Assembly (NCBI RefSeq): GCF_030864005.1
Contig: NZ_CP132976.1
Coordinates: 4,836,001 to 4,900,000, forward strand
Direction of reading: 5' to 3'
Origin: Achromobacter seleniivolatilans
GTDB lineage: Bacteria > Pseudomonadota > Gammaproteobacteria > Burkholderiales > Burkholderiaceae_B
Length of the DNA: 64,000 nucleotides
The notes under the pieces: generated by a model
Seen by the model: the letters and a program-made list of their open reading frames with translations, nothing else
Database searches by the model: none
What the model was told of the DNA's origin: nothing
Shown here: piece by piece, positions 35,872-45,223 of the stretch
Numbering within the stretch: position 1 is the stretch's first letter
How the letters are laid out: each line of letters opens with the position of its first letter
Position numbers and translations under genes: made by a program

Positions 35872-37554
35872 CTATCTCCGCCGCCGCGCAGCCCCGGCGA
35901 TCAACGCGCGCAGCATCAGCAGAGAACCTCCCACGACCAGCATGATAAGCGTTGAATACGCCGCAGCCTGGGATACGAATCCGGCTTCGTCCAGCCGCAG
36001 CACAGAGACCGGCGCCACGCTGACTGACGGAGTCACCAGAAAGATCACGGCCGACAAGGTCACCATCGAACGCATGAACAGAAAGAAGAACACGCCCAGC
36101 ACGGTTGGCCCGATCAGCGGCAGCACGGTGTCGCGCAGTACATGCAGCGTGCCGCCGCCCAGGCAACTGACCGCTTCTTCCAGCGCCTGCGGCACGGCGC
36201 GCATCCCCGTCATCATCGTCAGGAAGCCCTGCGTGTGATAGTGGTAGAAATTGCAAAGCGCGATCAGCGCGGCGCTGCCATACAGTGCGTACAGAGGCGT
36301 TCCGGGTGAATTGAACGCAAAGATGTATGACAGCCCCAGCACCAGTCCCGGAACGCCCACCGGCAGCACCGACATCAAATACACCATCTTCGCCCAGCCC
36401 CGCGGAATGCGGCACACGCCAAAGCACAGGAAGAACAGCAGCAGCACGCCGCCGCCCGCCGCAGCCAGCGATAGGTACAGCGACGTCCACAGTGGCGCGT
36501 AACCGCCGCTGACAGTGATGTCGTAATGCTTGAGCGTCCATTCCATGCGATAAGGCCAGAGCCGCATGAAGCTTGCAAAGATGACTGTCGCGACCGTCAG
36601 GATGATCGTGCTGCAAGCCAGCAGCACGCCAATGGTGAAGACCGTGTCGCGTCCGCGGGCGGGCTGCGGCGTCACTCTTAGCCCGCTGGGTGATGCCGAT
36701 CCAAACTGGCGCTGCGAGGCCACACGTTCGATCTGCACCGAGATCAGCGAAGGCAGCAACAACAAGATGCCCACCACCGATCCCATGCCAAAGTTCATTT
36801 GGCCGGACACCTGGCTGTAGATCTCTGTTGCCAGTACCCGGTAATTACCCCCGATCACTGCGGCGTTGCCGAAGTCCGTGATGGTGATGACAAACACCAC
36901 GAAACCGGCACTAAGCAAACCGAACTTGCAGTTGGGCAGGGTCAGGTCAAAGAACTGCCGCGTGCTGGACGCGCCCATGACTTCGGCCGCGTCGTAATAG
37001 CGGGCGTCCATGTTGCGCAACGCCGCCTGCAGGATCAGCACAGCTTGGGGCAGGGCGTAGAACACGTTCGAGATCAACAAGCCCCAGAATCCGTAGATAT
37101 CGATTTCCCACCCGGTCCATCGATGCACGAGTCCGTTGCGTCCCAGGATAAAGATCAGGCCCAGGCCCTGCACAAGCGAAGGCGCCAGCAGGGGCAGCAC
37201 CAGCGCCAACTGCACAATGCGTTTGCCCCGCATACAGCTGCGGTCCAGGCCATAGGCGATTGCGAAACCCAGCACGACACTGATGACGGTGGTGGCGGCG
37301 CTCATCGCCAGACTGTTCACGGTCGCCGTCAGAATGCCGCGCGTCGCAAACACCTCGGCATAGTTGCCCAAACCCACCGAGCCATCTTTCTCGATCAGGC
37401 TGCGCCAGGCAACGCAAGCCAAGGGATAGAGAAAAAACAGTGCCAAGCCAGCCAAAGGAATCGCGACGCAGGTCCATAGCAAAAGGCGGTCCGCTGTCCA
37501 GGGGGCGCGGCCGGCTGGCGCTGCAATGGCTGCACCGGCGTGCAGGGTGCTCAT
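35872..37554 (-). CDS. ABC transporter permease with two fused membrane domains (iron/phosphonate type)
   Basis: 560 residues from the ATG at 37554 (MSTLHAGAAIAAP); the in-frame extension to 37668 overlaps the ATPase gene. It holds two BPD-type permease domains, each of about six hydrophobic segments. The first EAA loop reads DAAEVMGASSTRQFFDLTLP and the second EEAVSCLGGGTLHVLRDTVLP. This fused layout is characteristic of FbpB/AfuB and 2-aminoethylphosphonate-type importers. It lies 19 bases after the ATPase gene. Confidence 0.9.
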   Translation of the reverse strand: MSTLHAGAAIAAPAGRAPWTADRLLLWTCVAIPLAGLALFFLYPLACVAWRSLIEKDGSVGLGNYAEVFATRGILTATVNSLAMSAATTVISVVLGFAIAYGLDRSCMRGKRIVQLALVLPLLAPSLVQGLGLIFILGRNGLVHRWTGWEIDIYGFWGLLISNVFYALPQAVLILQAALRNMDARYYDAAEVMGASSTRQFFDLTLPNCKFGLLSAGFVVFVITITDFGNAAVIGGNYRVLATEIYSQVSGQMNFGMGSVVGILLLLPSLISVQIERVASQRQFGSASPSGLRVTPQPARGRDTVFTIGVLLACSTIILTVATVIFASFMRLWPYRMEWTLKHYDITVSGGYAPLWTSLYLSLAAAGGGVLLLFFLCFGVCRIPRGWAKMVYLMSVLPVGVPGLVLGLSYIFAFNSPGTPLYALYGSAALIALCNFYHYHTQGFLTMMTGMRAVPQALEEAVSCLGGGTLHVLRDTVLPLIGPTVLGVFFFLFMRSMVTLSAVIFLVTPSVSVAPVSVLRLDEAGFVSQAAAYSTLIMLVVGGSLLMLRALIAGAARRRR

Positions 37555-37573
37555 GCGATGTTCCTTGGCGCTG

Positions 37574-38581
37574 TCATGCGCTGACCCATGCGCACAGTGC
37601 CGGATCGGTTTCCAGCCGCACCGCCGCTCCGCGCGACAGGCCCGCCGCGCCATGCTGTTCAACGACAAGTTCGCGTCCCAGCCACGCCACGCGCAAACGG
37701 GTGAGATTTCCCATAAAGGTCATGTCCTGCACCCGTCCGGGACCTTGCTCGTCGGCGGCGATGCGCAGGTTCTCCGGGCGCAGGCAAGCCTCAAATCGTT
37801 CACCGTTCCCGTCTGGCCGGGTCGCCAGCAGTTCAGGCATGGCCTGGCTTACCCAATCCGTGGGCAGCAGATTGCTCAGTCCCACAAAGTTCGCGACGAA
37901 TCGCGTGCGGGGCCGCAAGTACAGGTCGGAGGGCGAGCCTACTTGCTCAATACGCCCCTCGTTCATGCACACAATCTTATCGGCCAGCGTCAGCGCTTCT
38001 TCCTGGTCGTGCGTGACCATGACCGTGGGGATTTTCAGCCGTCGTTGTACATCGTGGATTTCGGCCCGCATATCGGTCCGCACTCGGGCATCCAGCGCCG
38101 ACAGCGGTTCGTCCAGCAAAATCAGCGCCGGGTCCACGGCCAGCGCGCGCGCCAGCGCGACGCGTTGCTGCTGGCCTCCCGACAGTTGATGCGGATAGTG
38201 CGGCGCATAGTCGGGCAGCTTGATCAGCGTCAGCAGTTCCTGCACTCGCGTGGCAATTCGCTCTCGTGATTCGCCGCGTATGCGCAAACCGTAGCCGACG
38301 TTCTCGGCGACGGTCATGTTGGGAAACAGCGAGTACGACTGGAATACGATGCCGAATCCGCGTTTGCGCGCAGGCAGCGCGCTCAGGTCGCGTCCGCCCA
38401 GTGTGATCGTGCCGTGGTCAAACGGCAGCAGCCCCGCCACGATGCGCAACAAGGTGGTCTTGCCGCAGCCGCTGGGGCCGAGCAGACAGACAAATTCGTG
38501 TTCGCCTACAGATAGATCGATATCTTCCAGCGCCACCGACGCGTCGAAGGTTTTCCGTATCCCACGCAATTCCAGATACAT
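37574..38581 (-). CDS. ABC transporter ATP-binding protein (FbpC/PotA/phosphonate type)
   Basis: 335 residues. Walker A GPSGCGKTTLLR, Q-loop FQSYSLFPNMTV, signature LSGGQQQRVALARAL, Walker B LILLDEPLSALD and switch VTHDQEEAL are present. The C-terminal region (about 240-335) is a TOBE-like domain. The pattern matches ATPases of iron(III), spermidine and 2-aminoethylphosphonate importers. Confidence 0.92.
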   Translation of the reverse strand: MYLELRGIRKTFDASVALEDIDLSVGEHEFVCLLGPSGCGKTTLLRIVAGLLPFDHGTITLGGRDLSALPARKRGFGIVFQSYSLFPNMTVAENVGYGLRIRGESRERIATRVQELLTLIKLPDYAPHYPHQLSGGQQQRVALARALAVDPALILLDEPLSALDARVRTDMRAEIHDVQRRLKIPTVMVTHDQEEALTLADKIVCMNEGRIEQVGSPSDLYLRPRTRFVANFVGLSNLLPTDWVSQAMPELLATRPDGNGERFEACLRPENLRIAADEQGPGRVQDMTFMGNLTRLRVAWLGRELVVEQHGAAGLSRGAAVRLETDPALCAWVSA

Positions 38582-38627
38582 GGCGTCTCCACGATGGTTT
38601 GCGGCCGGCGTGCCGGCCGCAAACGCA

Positions 38628-39638
38628 TCAGCGCTTGATGGTGTCCTGCCAGGTTTTAATCGTGGCGTCCCGCTCGGCGGCGGATTGCTGGAAGTTCACG
38701 GGATACAGCACGGCGGTCAGGTCTTTAGGCAGACCCGCTGCTTCCGCGGCCTTGTTGGGGGCGGCGCCGGGGATCGTCACCAGCTCTTTGTATTTGCTGT
38801 AGAGGCCGCCGGCCTGCGCGGACAGCGTCCAGTCCAGAAAGCGTTTGGCATCGGCTGGATTTTTGGCCGTTTTCATCAAGCCGGATGCTTCGAGCTCATA
38901 GCCTACCCATTTCGACGGAATCACCATCTTGACGGGGAAGCCTTCTTCGATGGACTGCATGGCGGGAAAGGCGAAGGACACGCCAATGGCGTATTCGCCA
39001 GCGCGCGCCATCTTGCAGGGCCGTGAACCCGACGGCGTGTATTGCGCCACGTTTTTGTCCAGATCCTTCAAGAGCGCCCAGCCTTTTTCCGGACCCATGC
39101 CCTGCAATAGCGCGACGATCTGTAGATATCCCGTGCCCGATGCGGCGGGGCTTGGAATAACGATCTCGCCTTTGTACTCAGGCTTGGTCAGATCTTCCCA
39201 CGAAGTGGGCATGGGCAAATTCTTGGATTTCAGCCGGTCGGTGTTGACACAGAAGGCCGCGACATAACCCGTGGCGGCAAACCATTTGTTGTCCGCACCC
39301 TTGTATTGGGCGGGCAAGGCATCAATGCCTTTGGCCGCATAAGGCTCCAGCAGATTCTGTAGCCGCGGGTCCAGCATATTGCTGACGGCAAATCCCCAGA
39401 TGACATCTTGCTGCGGGTTGGATGCCTCGGCGATAAGACGGGCGCCCAGGTCGCCGGTAGACAGGCGCAAGACGTTGACCTTCACGTCCGGCATGGCCGC
39501 ATTGGCCGCCTTGAGATAGGCGGCGATCTCGTCTTCTTCAAGGGCGGTGTAGACGGTGATGGGGCCCGCGTGAGCGGCTTGCGCACAACCTAGGGAAATT
39601 ACTGCAACCACAAAGCTAAGCTTCTTCATACATTGCAT
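38628..39638 (-). CDS. Periplasmic binding protein of the iron/phosphonate/hexose-phosphate (AfuA/FbpA) type
   Basis: 336 residues from the ATG at 39638, which has GGAG 7 bases upstream. A signal peptide (MKKLSFVVAVISLGCAQAAHA) leads to GPITVYTALEEDEIAAYLKA, the usual start of this class. Relatives bind ferric iron, 2-aminoethylphosphonate or sugar phosphates (AfuA). The conserved iron-binding Tyr-Tyr pair of FbpA is not obvious, and with a phosphatase divergently encoded an organophosphate ligand is more likely. This is inference. Confidence 0.85.
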   Translation of the reverse strand: MQCMKKLSFVVAVISLGCAQAAHAGPITVYTALEEDEIAAYLKAANAAMPDVKVNVLRLSTGDLGARLIAEASNPQQDVIWGFAVSNMLDPRLQNLLEPYAAKGIDALPAQYKGADNKWFAATGYVAAFCVNTDRLKSKNLPMPTSWEDLTKPEYKGEIVIPSPAASGTGYLQIVALLQGMGPEKGWALLKDLDKNVAQYTPSGSRPCKMARAGEYAIGVSFAFPAMQSIEEGFPVKMVIPSKWVGYELEASGLMKTAKNPADAKRFLDWTLSAQAGGLYSKYKELVTIPGAAPNKAAEAAGLPKDLTAVLYPVNFQQSAAERDATIKTWQDTIKR

Positions 39639-39731
39639 GATGGAACTCCGGTGGGAATACACGGCAACGGTGAGCGACTTATGCGGACGGCGACCCGCCT
39701 GAATCCAGGGCGTGGTTGCAGTTTTAAGTAT

Positions 39732-39741
39732 ATTTGCAAAT
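39732..39741. promoter_or_regulatory. Candidate operator between the divergent operons
   Basis: A perfect palindrome ATTTGCAAAT in the AT-rich middle of the 148-base gap between the binding-protein and phosphatase genes. It is a plausible site for the DeoR regulator, but short. Confidence 0.35.
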
Positions 39742-39786
39742 TTGTGGCAACGTGTCTAGACTGGAAAAACCCCTGGGAGCGCATTG

Positions 39787-40593
39787 ATGCAAACGTCTCC
39801 GCCGCTGTCGGCGCAACAACTGGCCGAGTTTTCCTCGTTCGCACAGACCTTGGCGGATCGCGTCCGCCCCTTGTCGCGCAAGTGGTTCCGCCATGCGCTG
39901 TCGATCGACACCAAGGCGGACGCCAGTCCGGTGACCCAGGCGGACAGGGAAGTTGAAGCGGCCTTGCGCGAGGCGATCACCCAGCGCTATCCAGACCATG
40001 GAATTTTCGGCGAAGAATTCGGCGCCTTGCATGCCGAAGCCGAACTGGTGTGGTCCCTTGATCCTATCGATGGCACGCGTGCTTTCATCTCCGGCAATCC
40101 TCTATGGGGCACCTTGTTGGCCCTTTTGCATCAGGGCAAGCCGGTGCTGGGCGTCATCGATATCCCCATGCTTGAAGAACGCTGGATAGGCGCGGCGGCC
40201 TCGCCCGCCCGTCTGAACGGAGAGATCTGCCGCGTCAGCGCCTGTACCGAGTTGCGCCACGCCATCCTGTACGCCACGTCGCCCGATATCTTTGAAGGCG
40301 CGGAACTGGCGGGATTCAATGCCCTGGCCGAGGCCGCGCGTATGCGGCGATTTGGCGGTGACTGCTACAGCTATGGCCTCTTGGCCAGCGGCCACGTCGA
40401 CCTGGTGGTCGAAGCCGGCCTGCAACCCTATGACTATCTGGCGCTGATGCCCGTGATTGAAGGTGCGGGCGGCGTCATTACCGATTGGTCGGGGCAGCCG
40501 CTATGCCTCGAATCCCTGGGCCGCGTCGTCGCGGCCGCCACACCGCAACTGCATCGCCAGGCGATGCGCGTGCTGGGGGCGGCCCTGACCTGA
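39787..40593 (+). CDS. Inositol-monophosphatase-family phosphatase (HisN-like)
   Basis: 268 residues from the ATG at 39787 with GGGAG upstream. The metal-site motifs are GIFGEEFG, DPIDGTRAFISG (motif A, two Asp) and YDYLALMPVIEGAGG (motif B, with Tyr for the usual Trp). DPIDGTRAFI is close to histidinol-phosphatase HisN. The family removes phosphate from small alcohol phosphates using magnesium. Lying first in a catabolic operon and beside an organophosphate-type importer, it may dephosphorylate the imported compound instead of histidinol phosphate. Confidence 0.87.
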   Translation: MQTSPPLSAQQLAEFSSFAQTLADRVRPLSRKWFRHALSIDTKADASPVTQADREVEAALREAITQRYPDHGIFGEEFGALHAEAELVWSLDPIDGTRAFISGNPLWGTLLALLHQGKPVLGVIDIPMLEERWIGAAASPARLNGEICRVSACTELRHAILYATSPDIFEGAELAGFNALAEAARMRRFGGDCYSYGLLASGHVDLVVEAGLQPYDYLALMPVIEGAGGVITDWSGQPLCLESLGRVVAAATPQLHRQAMRVLGAALT

Positions 40594-40650
40594 ACGCCGC
40601 GCCGCCCGCCCGCAGGACAACGCAACGCTTCAGTCACAAGGTGAACAAGC

Positions 40651-42036
40651 ATGCATGCACTAGGGGTAGCAACGGTGGAAGACGCAGAGCGGTTGGTGCA
40701 AGCCAGCCCGCTCTCGCATATCAAGGTGGGCTTGTCCGACATAGACGGCGTCATGTTGGGCAAGTACTTGCGGCGCGACAAGTTCCTGAGCGCGCTGCGT
40801 TCAGGGCTGGCGTTCTGCGATGTGGTGTTGGGCTGGGATCTGGATGACCAGCTCTACGACAACACCAAGTACACCGGCTGGCACACCGCCTACCCCGATG
40901 CAAAGCTGCGGATTTTGCCGCATACCGGCCGCAGGCTGCCGCTGGAGCAAGGGCCGGGCGGCGAAGACATGTTGCTGTTCCTGGCCGAATTCGAAGGGGA
41001 TGCGGGCGCTATCTGCCCGCGGCGGCTGCTGCATCGCACGTTGGACCGCGCTGCGGGCATGGGTTTTGACGTGTATGCCGCGCTGGAATACGAGTTTTTC
41101 ATGTTCCGCGAAACGCCGCACTCTGTGCGCGCCAAAGGCTATCGCAATCTTGAGAACTGGACGCCCGGCAATTTCGGATACTCCGTGTTGCGCAGCACCG
41201 TCGAGGGCGACTTCTATCGCAAGCTGCTGGACATGTGCGAGCGCATGGACATGCCTATCGAAGGCCTGCACACCGAGACGGGGCCAGGCGTGCTGGAAGC
41301 CGCGCTTGCGGTGGATCTGGCGGCCGCTGCCGGCGACAAGGCATTCCTGTTCAAGACCTTTACCAAGGCGCTTGCGCAGCAGAATGGCTTGATGGCGACC
41401 TTCATGGCCAAGTGGTCGCACGATCATCCAGGCCAGAGCGGTCACATTCACCTGTCTTTACGCGACAAGAAAAGTGGACGTTCCGCTTTTTTTGACGAGT
41501 CTCAGCCGCACGGGATGAGCGCCGTGCAATCGGCTTTCATGGCGGGTGTGCAACGCTACTTGCCGGAATTCATGGCGCTGTATGCGCAGACCATCAATAG
41601 CTATTCGCGTCTGGTGCCTGGTTACTGGGCGCCGCTGGATGCAACCTGGGGCATGGAGAACCGCACCACTGCGTTGCGGCTCATTCCCGGTGGCGACAAA
41701 TCGCAGCGTGTCGAGGTGCGCATAGGTTCGGCCGACGCCAATCCCTATTTGGCCTTATCAGCCGCTCTCGCCTCGGGACTGTATGGCATCGAGCAGGGCC
41801 TCAAGCCCGAGCCCATCGTGCACGGCAATGCCTACACACAGCAGTTCCCCAGCCATCTGCGTCTACCCACCACGTTGTGGGAAGCGGCCCAGCGACTGCG
41901 TGAATCGGACGCCGCGCGTCACCTGTTTGGCGATGCTTTCGTCGAACACTATGTCGCCACGCGGGAATGGGAAGAAAGACAGTTCAGGCGCCACGTCACT
42001 GATTGGGAGTTGGCGCGCTATTTCGAAATCATCTAA
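40651..42036 (+). CDS. Glutamine-synthetase-like gamma-glutamyl ligase (PuuA/GlnT type)
   Basis: 461 residues. The GS beta-grasp N-terminus (HIKVGLSDIDGVMLGKYLRRDKF) and catalytic domain are recognised by EYEFFMFRE, GHIHLSLRDKKSGRSAFFD (metal and ATP sites), ENRTTALRLIPG and RVEVRIGSADANPYLALSAALA. The sequence departs from true GlnA and resembles ligases that glutamylate amines (PuuA for putrescine, IpuC for isopropylamine, GlnA4 for ethanolamine). In this operon it likely protects an amino group before oxidation. The substrate is inferred. Confidence 0.85.
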   Translation: MHALGVATVEDAERLVQASPLSHIKVGLSDIDGVMLGKYLRRDKFLSALRSGLAFCDVVLGWDLDDQLYDNTKYTGWHTAYPDAKLRILPHTGRRLPLEQGPGGEDMLLFLAEFEGDAGAICPRRLLHRTLDRAAGMGFDVYAALEYEFFMFRETPHSVRAKGYRNLENWTPGNFGYSVLRSTVEGDFYRKLLDMCERMDMPIEGLHTETGPGVLEAALAVDLAAAAGDKAFLFKTFTKALAQQNGLMATFMAKWSHDHPGQSGHIHLSLRDKKSGRSAFFDESQPHGMSAVQSAFMAGVQRYLPEFMALYAQTINSYSRLVPGYWAPLDATWGMENRTTALRLIPGGDKSQRVEVRIGSADANPYLALSAALASGLYGIEQGLKPEPIVHGNAYTQQFPSHLRLPTTLWEAAQRLRESDAARHLFGDAFVEHYVATREWEERQFRRHVTDWELARYFEII

Positions 42037-42082
42037 GCGTCGGCCGAACCGATGCCAGATCAACCGCTTGCATAGGGCCGCC

Positions 42083-43471
42083 ATGACCCAGGAACTCATC
42101 ACCATCAGTCCCATCGACGGGCGCGAGGTTGTTCGCCGCGCCTACGCCAGCGAGACGCAGATTGCGCAGGCGCTGGCAAACGCGCAGTCCGCGCAACCCG
42201 CGTGGCATGCGTTGGGCGTGCAGGAACGGGGACGTCTTGTGTCGGCGGCCGTCGACCGATTTGTGGAAGCGCGAGACGAGATCGCGCGCGCCATCACCAT
42301 CCAGATGGGCCGGCCCTTGCGTTACACGCCGGGCGAGGTGGCGGGCTTTGAGGCGCGCGCGCGGCACATGATCGCCATTGCGGACGAGGCGCTGGCGCCG
42401 ATTCCAGCGCCGCCGCAGGCAGGTTTTAACCGCTACATCAGCCGGGAACCCATCGGCGTCGCGCTGACCATCGCGCCGTGGAACTACCCCCTGCTGACGG
42501 CAGTGAACAGCATTGTTCCGGCGTTGATGGCAGGCAACACCGTCATCCTCAAGCATTCCGACCAGACGCCGCTATGTGCTGAATTGATTGAACGCGCATT
42601 TCGCGACGCGGGCCTGCCTAAAGGCGTATTCCAGTATGTGCATGCCTCGCACGAGATTGTGCAGCGAATGATACGCGCCCCTGAGATCGGTTATGTGTCC
42701 TTCACGGGTTCTGTACGCGGTGGACGCAATGTCGAGGAAAGCGCGGCAGGGCGGTTCATCGGCGTGGGTCTGGAGCTAGGCGGCAATGATCCCGCCTACG
42801 TGCGGGCCGACGCCAAGATCGAGCATGCCGTTGAAACGCTGGTGGACGGCGCCTTCTTCAATTCCGGGCAATCCTGCTGCGGTATTCAGCGCATCTATGT
42901 GGCCAAGCCGCTGTACGACGAATTCATTGAGCGCGCCGAGGCCTTGACGCGCGCTTATGTGCTGGGAAATCCGCTGCATGCCGATACTACGTTGGGGCCG
43001 GTCGTCCGAACGCGCGCCGCGGCTGAGATCCGCGGCATCATCGCCGAAGCTGTTTCAGCTGGCGCACAAAATATGATAGATCCCTCGCATTTCAAAGAAG
43101 CGAGTGAAAGCTCGCCTTATGTCGCGCCGGCCTTGCTAACGCGAGTAAACCATCATATGCGTATCATGAACGATGAGTGCTTTGGCCCTGTCGTTGGAAT
43201 CATGCCTGTGGATAACGATGAAGAGGCGATCGCATTGATGAATGACAGCCCGTATGGGCTCACCGCTGCGGTGTTCACGCAAGATGAAGATGCCGCGCTG
43301 CGTATTGGCAGGCAGGTTCGCACAGGCACGTTCTTCATGAACCGGTGCGACTATCTGGACCCGGCGTTGGCCTGGACCGGCGTTAAGAACACAGGGCGTG
43401 GCGTATCGTTGTCCGCAGTGGGATACGAACAACTCACGCAAGCCAAATCCTTTCATCTGCGCAGCGTCTGA
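42083..43471 (+). CDS. NAD(P)-dependent aldehyde dehydrogenase
   Basis: 462 residues from the ATG at 42083; a frame opening at 41783 runs through the previous gene and is rejected. The cofactor segment APWNYPLLTAVNSIVPALMAGN, the general base Glu231 in GLELGGNDP and the nucleophile Cys265 in NSGQSCCG are all present. It is 46 bases after the ligase gene. It would oxidise an aldehyde made by the next gene product to the acid. Confidence 0.92.
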   Translation: MTQELITISPIDGREVVRRAYASETQIAQALANAQSAQPAWHALGVQERGRLVSAAVDRFVEARDEIARAITIQMGRPLRYTPGEVAGFEARARHMIAIADEALAPIPAPPQAGFNRYISREPIGVALTIAPWNYPLLTAVNSIVPALMAGNTVILKHSDQTPLCAELIERAFRDAGLPKGVFQYVHASHEIVQRMIRAPEIGYVSFTGSVRGGRNVEESAAGRFIGVGLELGGNDPAYVRADAKIEHAVETLVDGAFFNSGQSCCGIQRIYVAKPLYDEFIERAEALTRAYVLGNPLHADTTLGPVVRTRAAAEIRGIIAEAVSAGAQNMIDPSHFKEASESSPYVAPALLTRVNHHMRIMNDECFGPVVGIMPVDNDEEAIALMNDSPYGLTAAVFTQDEDAALRIGRQVRTGTFFMNRCDYLDPALAWTGVKNTGRGVSLSAVGYEQLTQAKSFHLRSV

Positions 43472-43495
43472 CAAGACGGTTACAGGAAACGAGCC

Positions 43496-44659
43496 ATGAC
43501 AGTGCCCAGCGTAAATTGGAACTACCCGACGGCGATCAAGGCCGGTCCAGGCCGTATCAAAGAGCTGCCGGACTGGTGCCGGGAATTGGGTATGACGCGG
43601 CCTTTGCTCGTGACAGATCCGGGCCTGGCGGCGTTGCCGATGATCGGCGACGCGGTGCGCGCGTGCCGCCAGTCGGGTCTCGAATGCGGCTTGTTCCATG
43701 AGATCAAAGGCAATCCCACCGGGCGCAATGTCGATGAGGGTGTCGCCGCCTACAAACAGGGACGCCACGATGGCGTGATCGCTTTCGGGGGCGGATCTGC
43801 ATTGGATGCAGCCAAAGCTATTGCCTTGATGGCAGGGCAGAAGCGCCCCTTGTGGGACTTCGAAGATATCGGTGACAACTATCTGCGTGTCAATGTGGCT
43901 GGCATGGCGCCTGTCGTCGCCATACCGACGACAGCGGGCACGGGGTCGGAAGTCGGGCGCGCATCCGTTATCACCGACGAGTCAGCCCAGGTCAAGCGCA
44001 TCATTTTTCATGCGCGCATGTTGCCGTCCATCGTTATCCTGGACCCCGAACTTACTGTCGGCCTCCCGCCAAAAATTACCGCCGCCACCGGCATGGATGC
44101 GCTGTCGCACAACCTGGAAGCCTACTGTTCGCCGTTCTTTCATCCGATGGCGGCGGGCATCGCGCTGGAGGGTATGCGGCTCATCAAGGAATATCTGCCG
44201 CAAGCAGTAGCGGACGGCCGCGACTTGCAGGCGCGTCAGCAGATGCTTGTGGCTTCAAGCATGGGCGCGACCGCATTCCAGCGGGGGCTGGGCGCCATGC
44301 ATGCGTTGGCGCATCCCCTGGGAGCGCTGTATGACGCGCACCACGGCATGCTCAACGCCATTCTCATGCCTTATGTATTGAAGGCAAACCAGCATGCGGT
44401 CGCGCCGCGGCTGGAAGCGTTGGCGCGCTACCTGGATCTGCCCGAAGCAGGCCCGGGCGCGGTATTGGACTGGGTGTTGCGTTTGCGGGAGACGGTGGGC
44501 ATCCCCCATACGCTCGCCGAAATTGGCATTGACGATGCCCAGGCAGAGCGGGTCGGCCGCATGGCCAGTGAAGACGCTTCAGGGGGAACGAACCCCGTTA
44601 TTTTCACGGCCGATCAATATTCTTCACTTTTTCAAGCAGCAATCCGCGGAATCCTGTAA
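43496..44659 (+). CDS. Iron-containing alcohol dehydrogenase (group III)
   Basis: 387 residues. The NAD-binding GGGSALDAAKAIALMAG, the AIPTTAGTGSEVGRASVITDE segment and the metal site AMHALAHPLGALYDAHHGMLNA are clear. It follows the aldehyde dehydrogenase by 24 bases and is the last gene of the operon. It would oxidise an alcohol, for example the hydroxyl of a glutamylated amino-alcohol, to the aldehyde. The direction and substrate are inferred. Confidence 0.92.
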   Translation: MTVPSVNWNYPTAIKAGPGRIKELPDWCRELGMTRPLLVTDPGLAALPMIGDAVRACRQSGLECGLFHEIKGNPTGRNVDEGVAAYKQGRHDGVIAFGGGSALDAAKAIALMAGQKRPLWDFEDIGDNYLRVNVAGMAPVVAIPTTAGTGSEVGRASVITDESAQVKRIIFHARMLPSIVILDPELTVGLPPKITAATGMDALSHNLEAYCSPFFHPMAAGIALEGMRLIKEYLPQAVADGRDLQARQQMLVASSMGATAFQRGLGAMHALAHPLGALYDAHHGMLNAILMPYVLKANQHAVAPRLEALARYLDLPEAGPGAVLDWVLRLRETVGIPHTLAEIGIDDAQAERVGRMASEDASGGTNPVIFTADQYSSLFQAAIRGIL

Positions 44660-44728
44660 GATTCGGCCCCTCTGCGCGGTAACGCGTGTGGCAGAACAAA
44701 AGTTTTTGAATATTTTGGTCCGATTGGT

Positions 44729-44757
44729 TTGACAGCGGATTTGAATGTGTTCATAAT
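44729..44757 (+). promoter_or_regulatory. Strong sigma70-like promoter of the tRNA-tuf operon
   Basis: TTGACA (44729-44734), a 17-base spacer and CATAAT (44752-44757). Start of transcription is expected near 44764, a few bases before tRNA-Tyr. Confidence 0.8.
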
Positions 44758-44772
44758 CTCAAGTTCTCCGCT

Positions 44773-44859
44773 GGAGGGGTGCCCGAGTGGTTAAAGGGGG
44801 CAGACTGTAAATCTGTTGGCCTTGCGCCTACATTGGTTCGAATCCAATCTCCTCCACCA
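44773..44859 (+). tRNA. tRNA-Tyr (anticodon GTA)
   Basis: Acceptor GGAGGGG pairs with CTCCTCC, followed by A and encoded CCA. The anticodon loop CTGTAAA gives GTA (44807-44809). The long variable arm expected of a class II tRNA and the T arm ATTGG-TTCGAAT-CCAAT are present. Confidence 0.97.
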
Positions 44860-45004
44860 GAGACCCATACCTAAATCCAGGCGATGTCTGCCTGGATTTT
44901 AAAATGTAGGCCTAGGGAACTGGGCGGCTTTCGCAAAGAAGGCTGTAAGGTTCCCCAGGCCTTGATTTTGAAGGTTTGGGAAAGAGAAGGTGAATGGGTA
45001 TGCC

Positions 45005-45078
45005 GCGGGTGTAGCTCAATGGTAGAGCAGAAGCCTTCCAAGCTTACGACGAGGGTTCGATTCCCTTCACCCGCTCCA
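45005..45078 (+). tRNA. tRNA-Gly (anticodon TCC)
   Basis: Acceptor GCGGGTG pairs with CACCCGC, then T and CCA. The anticodon loop CTTCCAA gives TCC (45037-45039). The D arm GCTCAATGGTAGAGC and T arm with GGTTCGATTCC are standard. Confidence 0.97.
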
Positions 45079-45091
45079 AAGATTTTTAAAT

Positions 45092-45166
<75 letters not shown>

Positions 45167-45223
45167 CAAATTTCCCGAGTTCTTTTCTTCAGTCTGAAGC
45201 GCAATCCAGGTCAGGAGTCAGCC

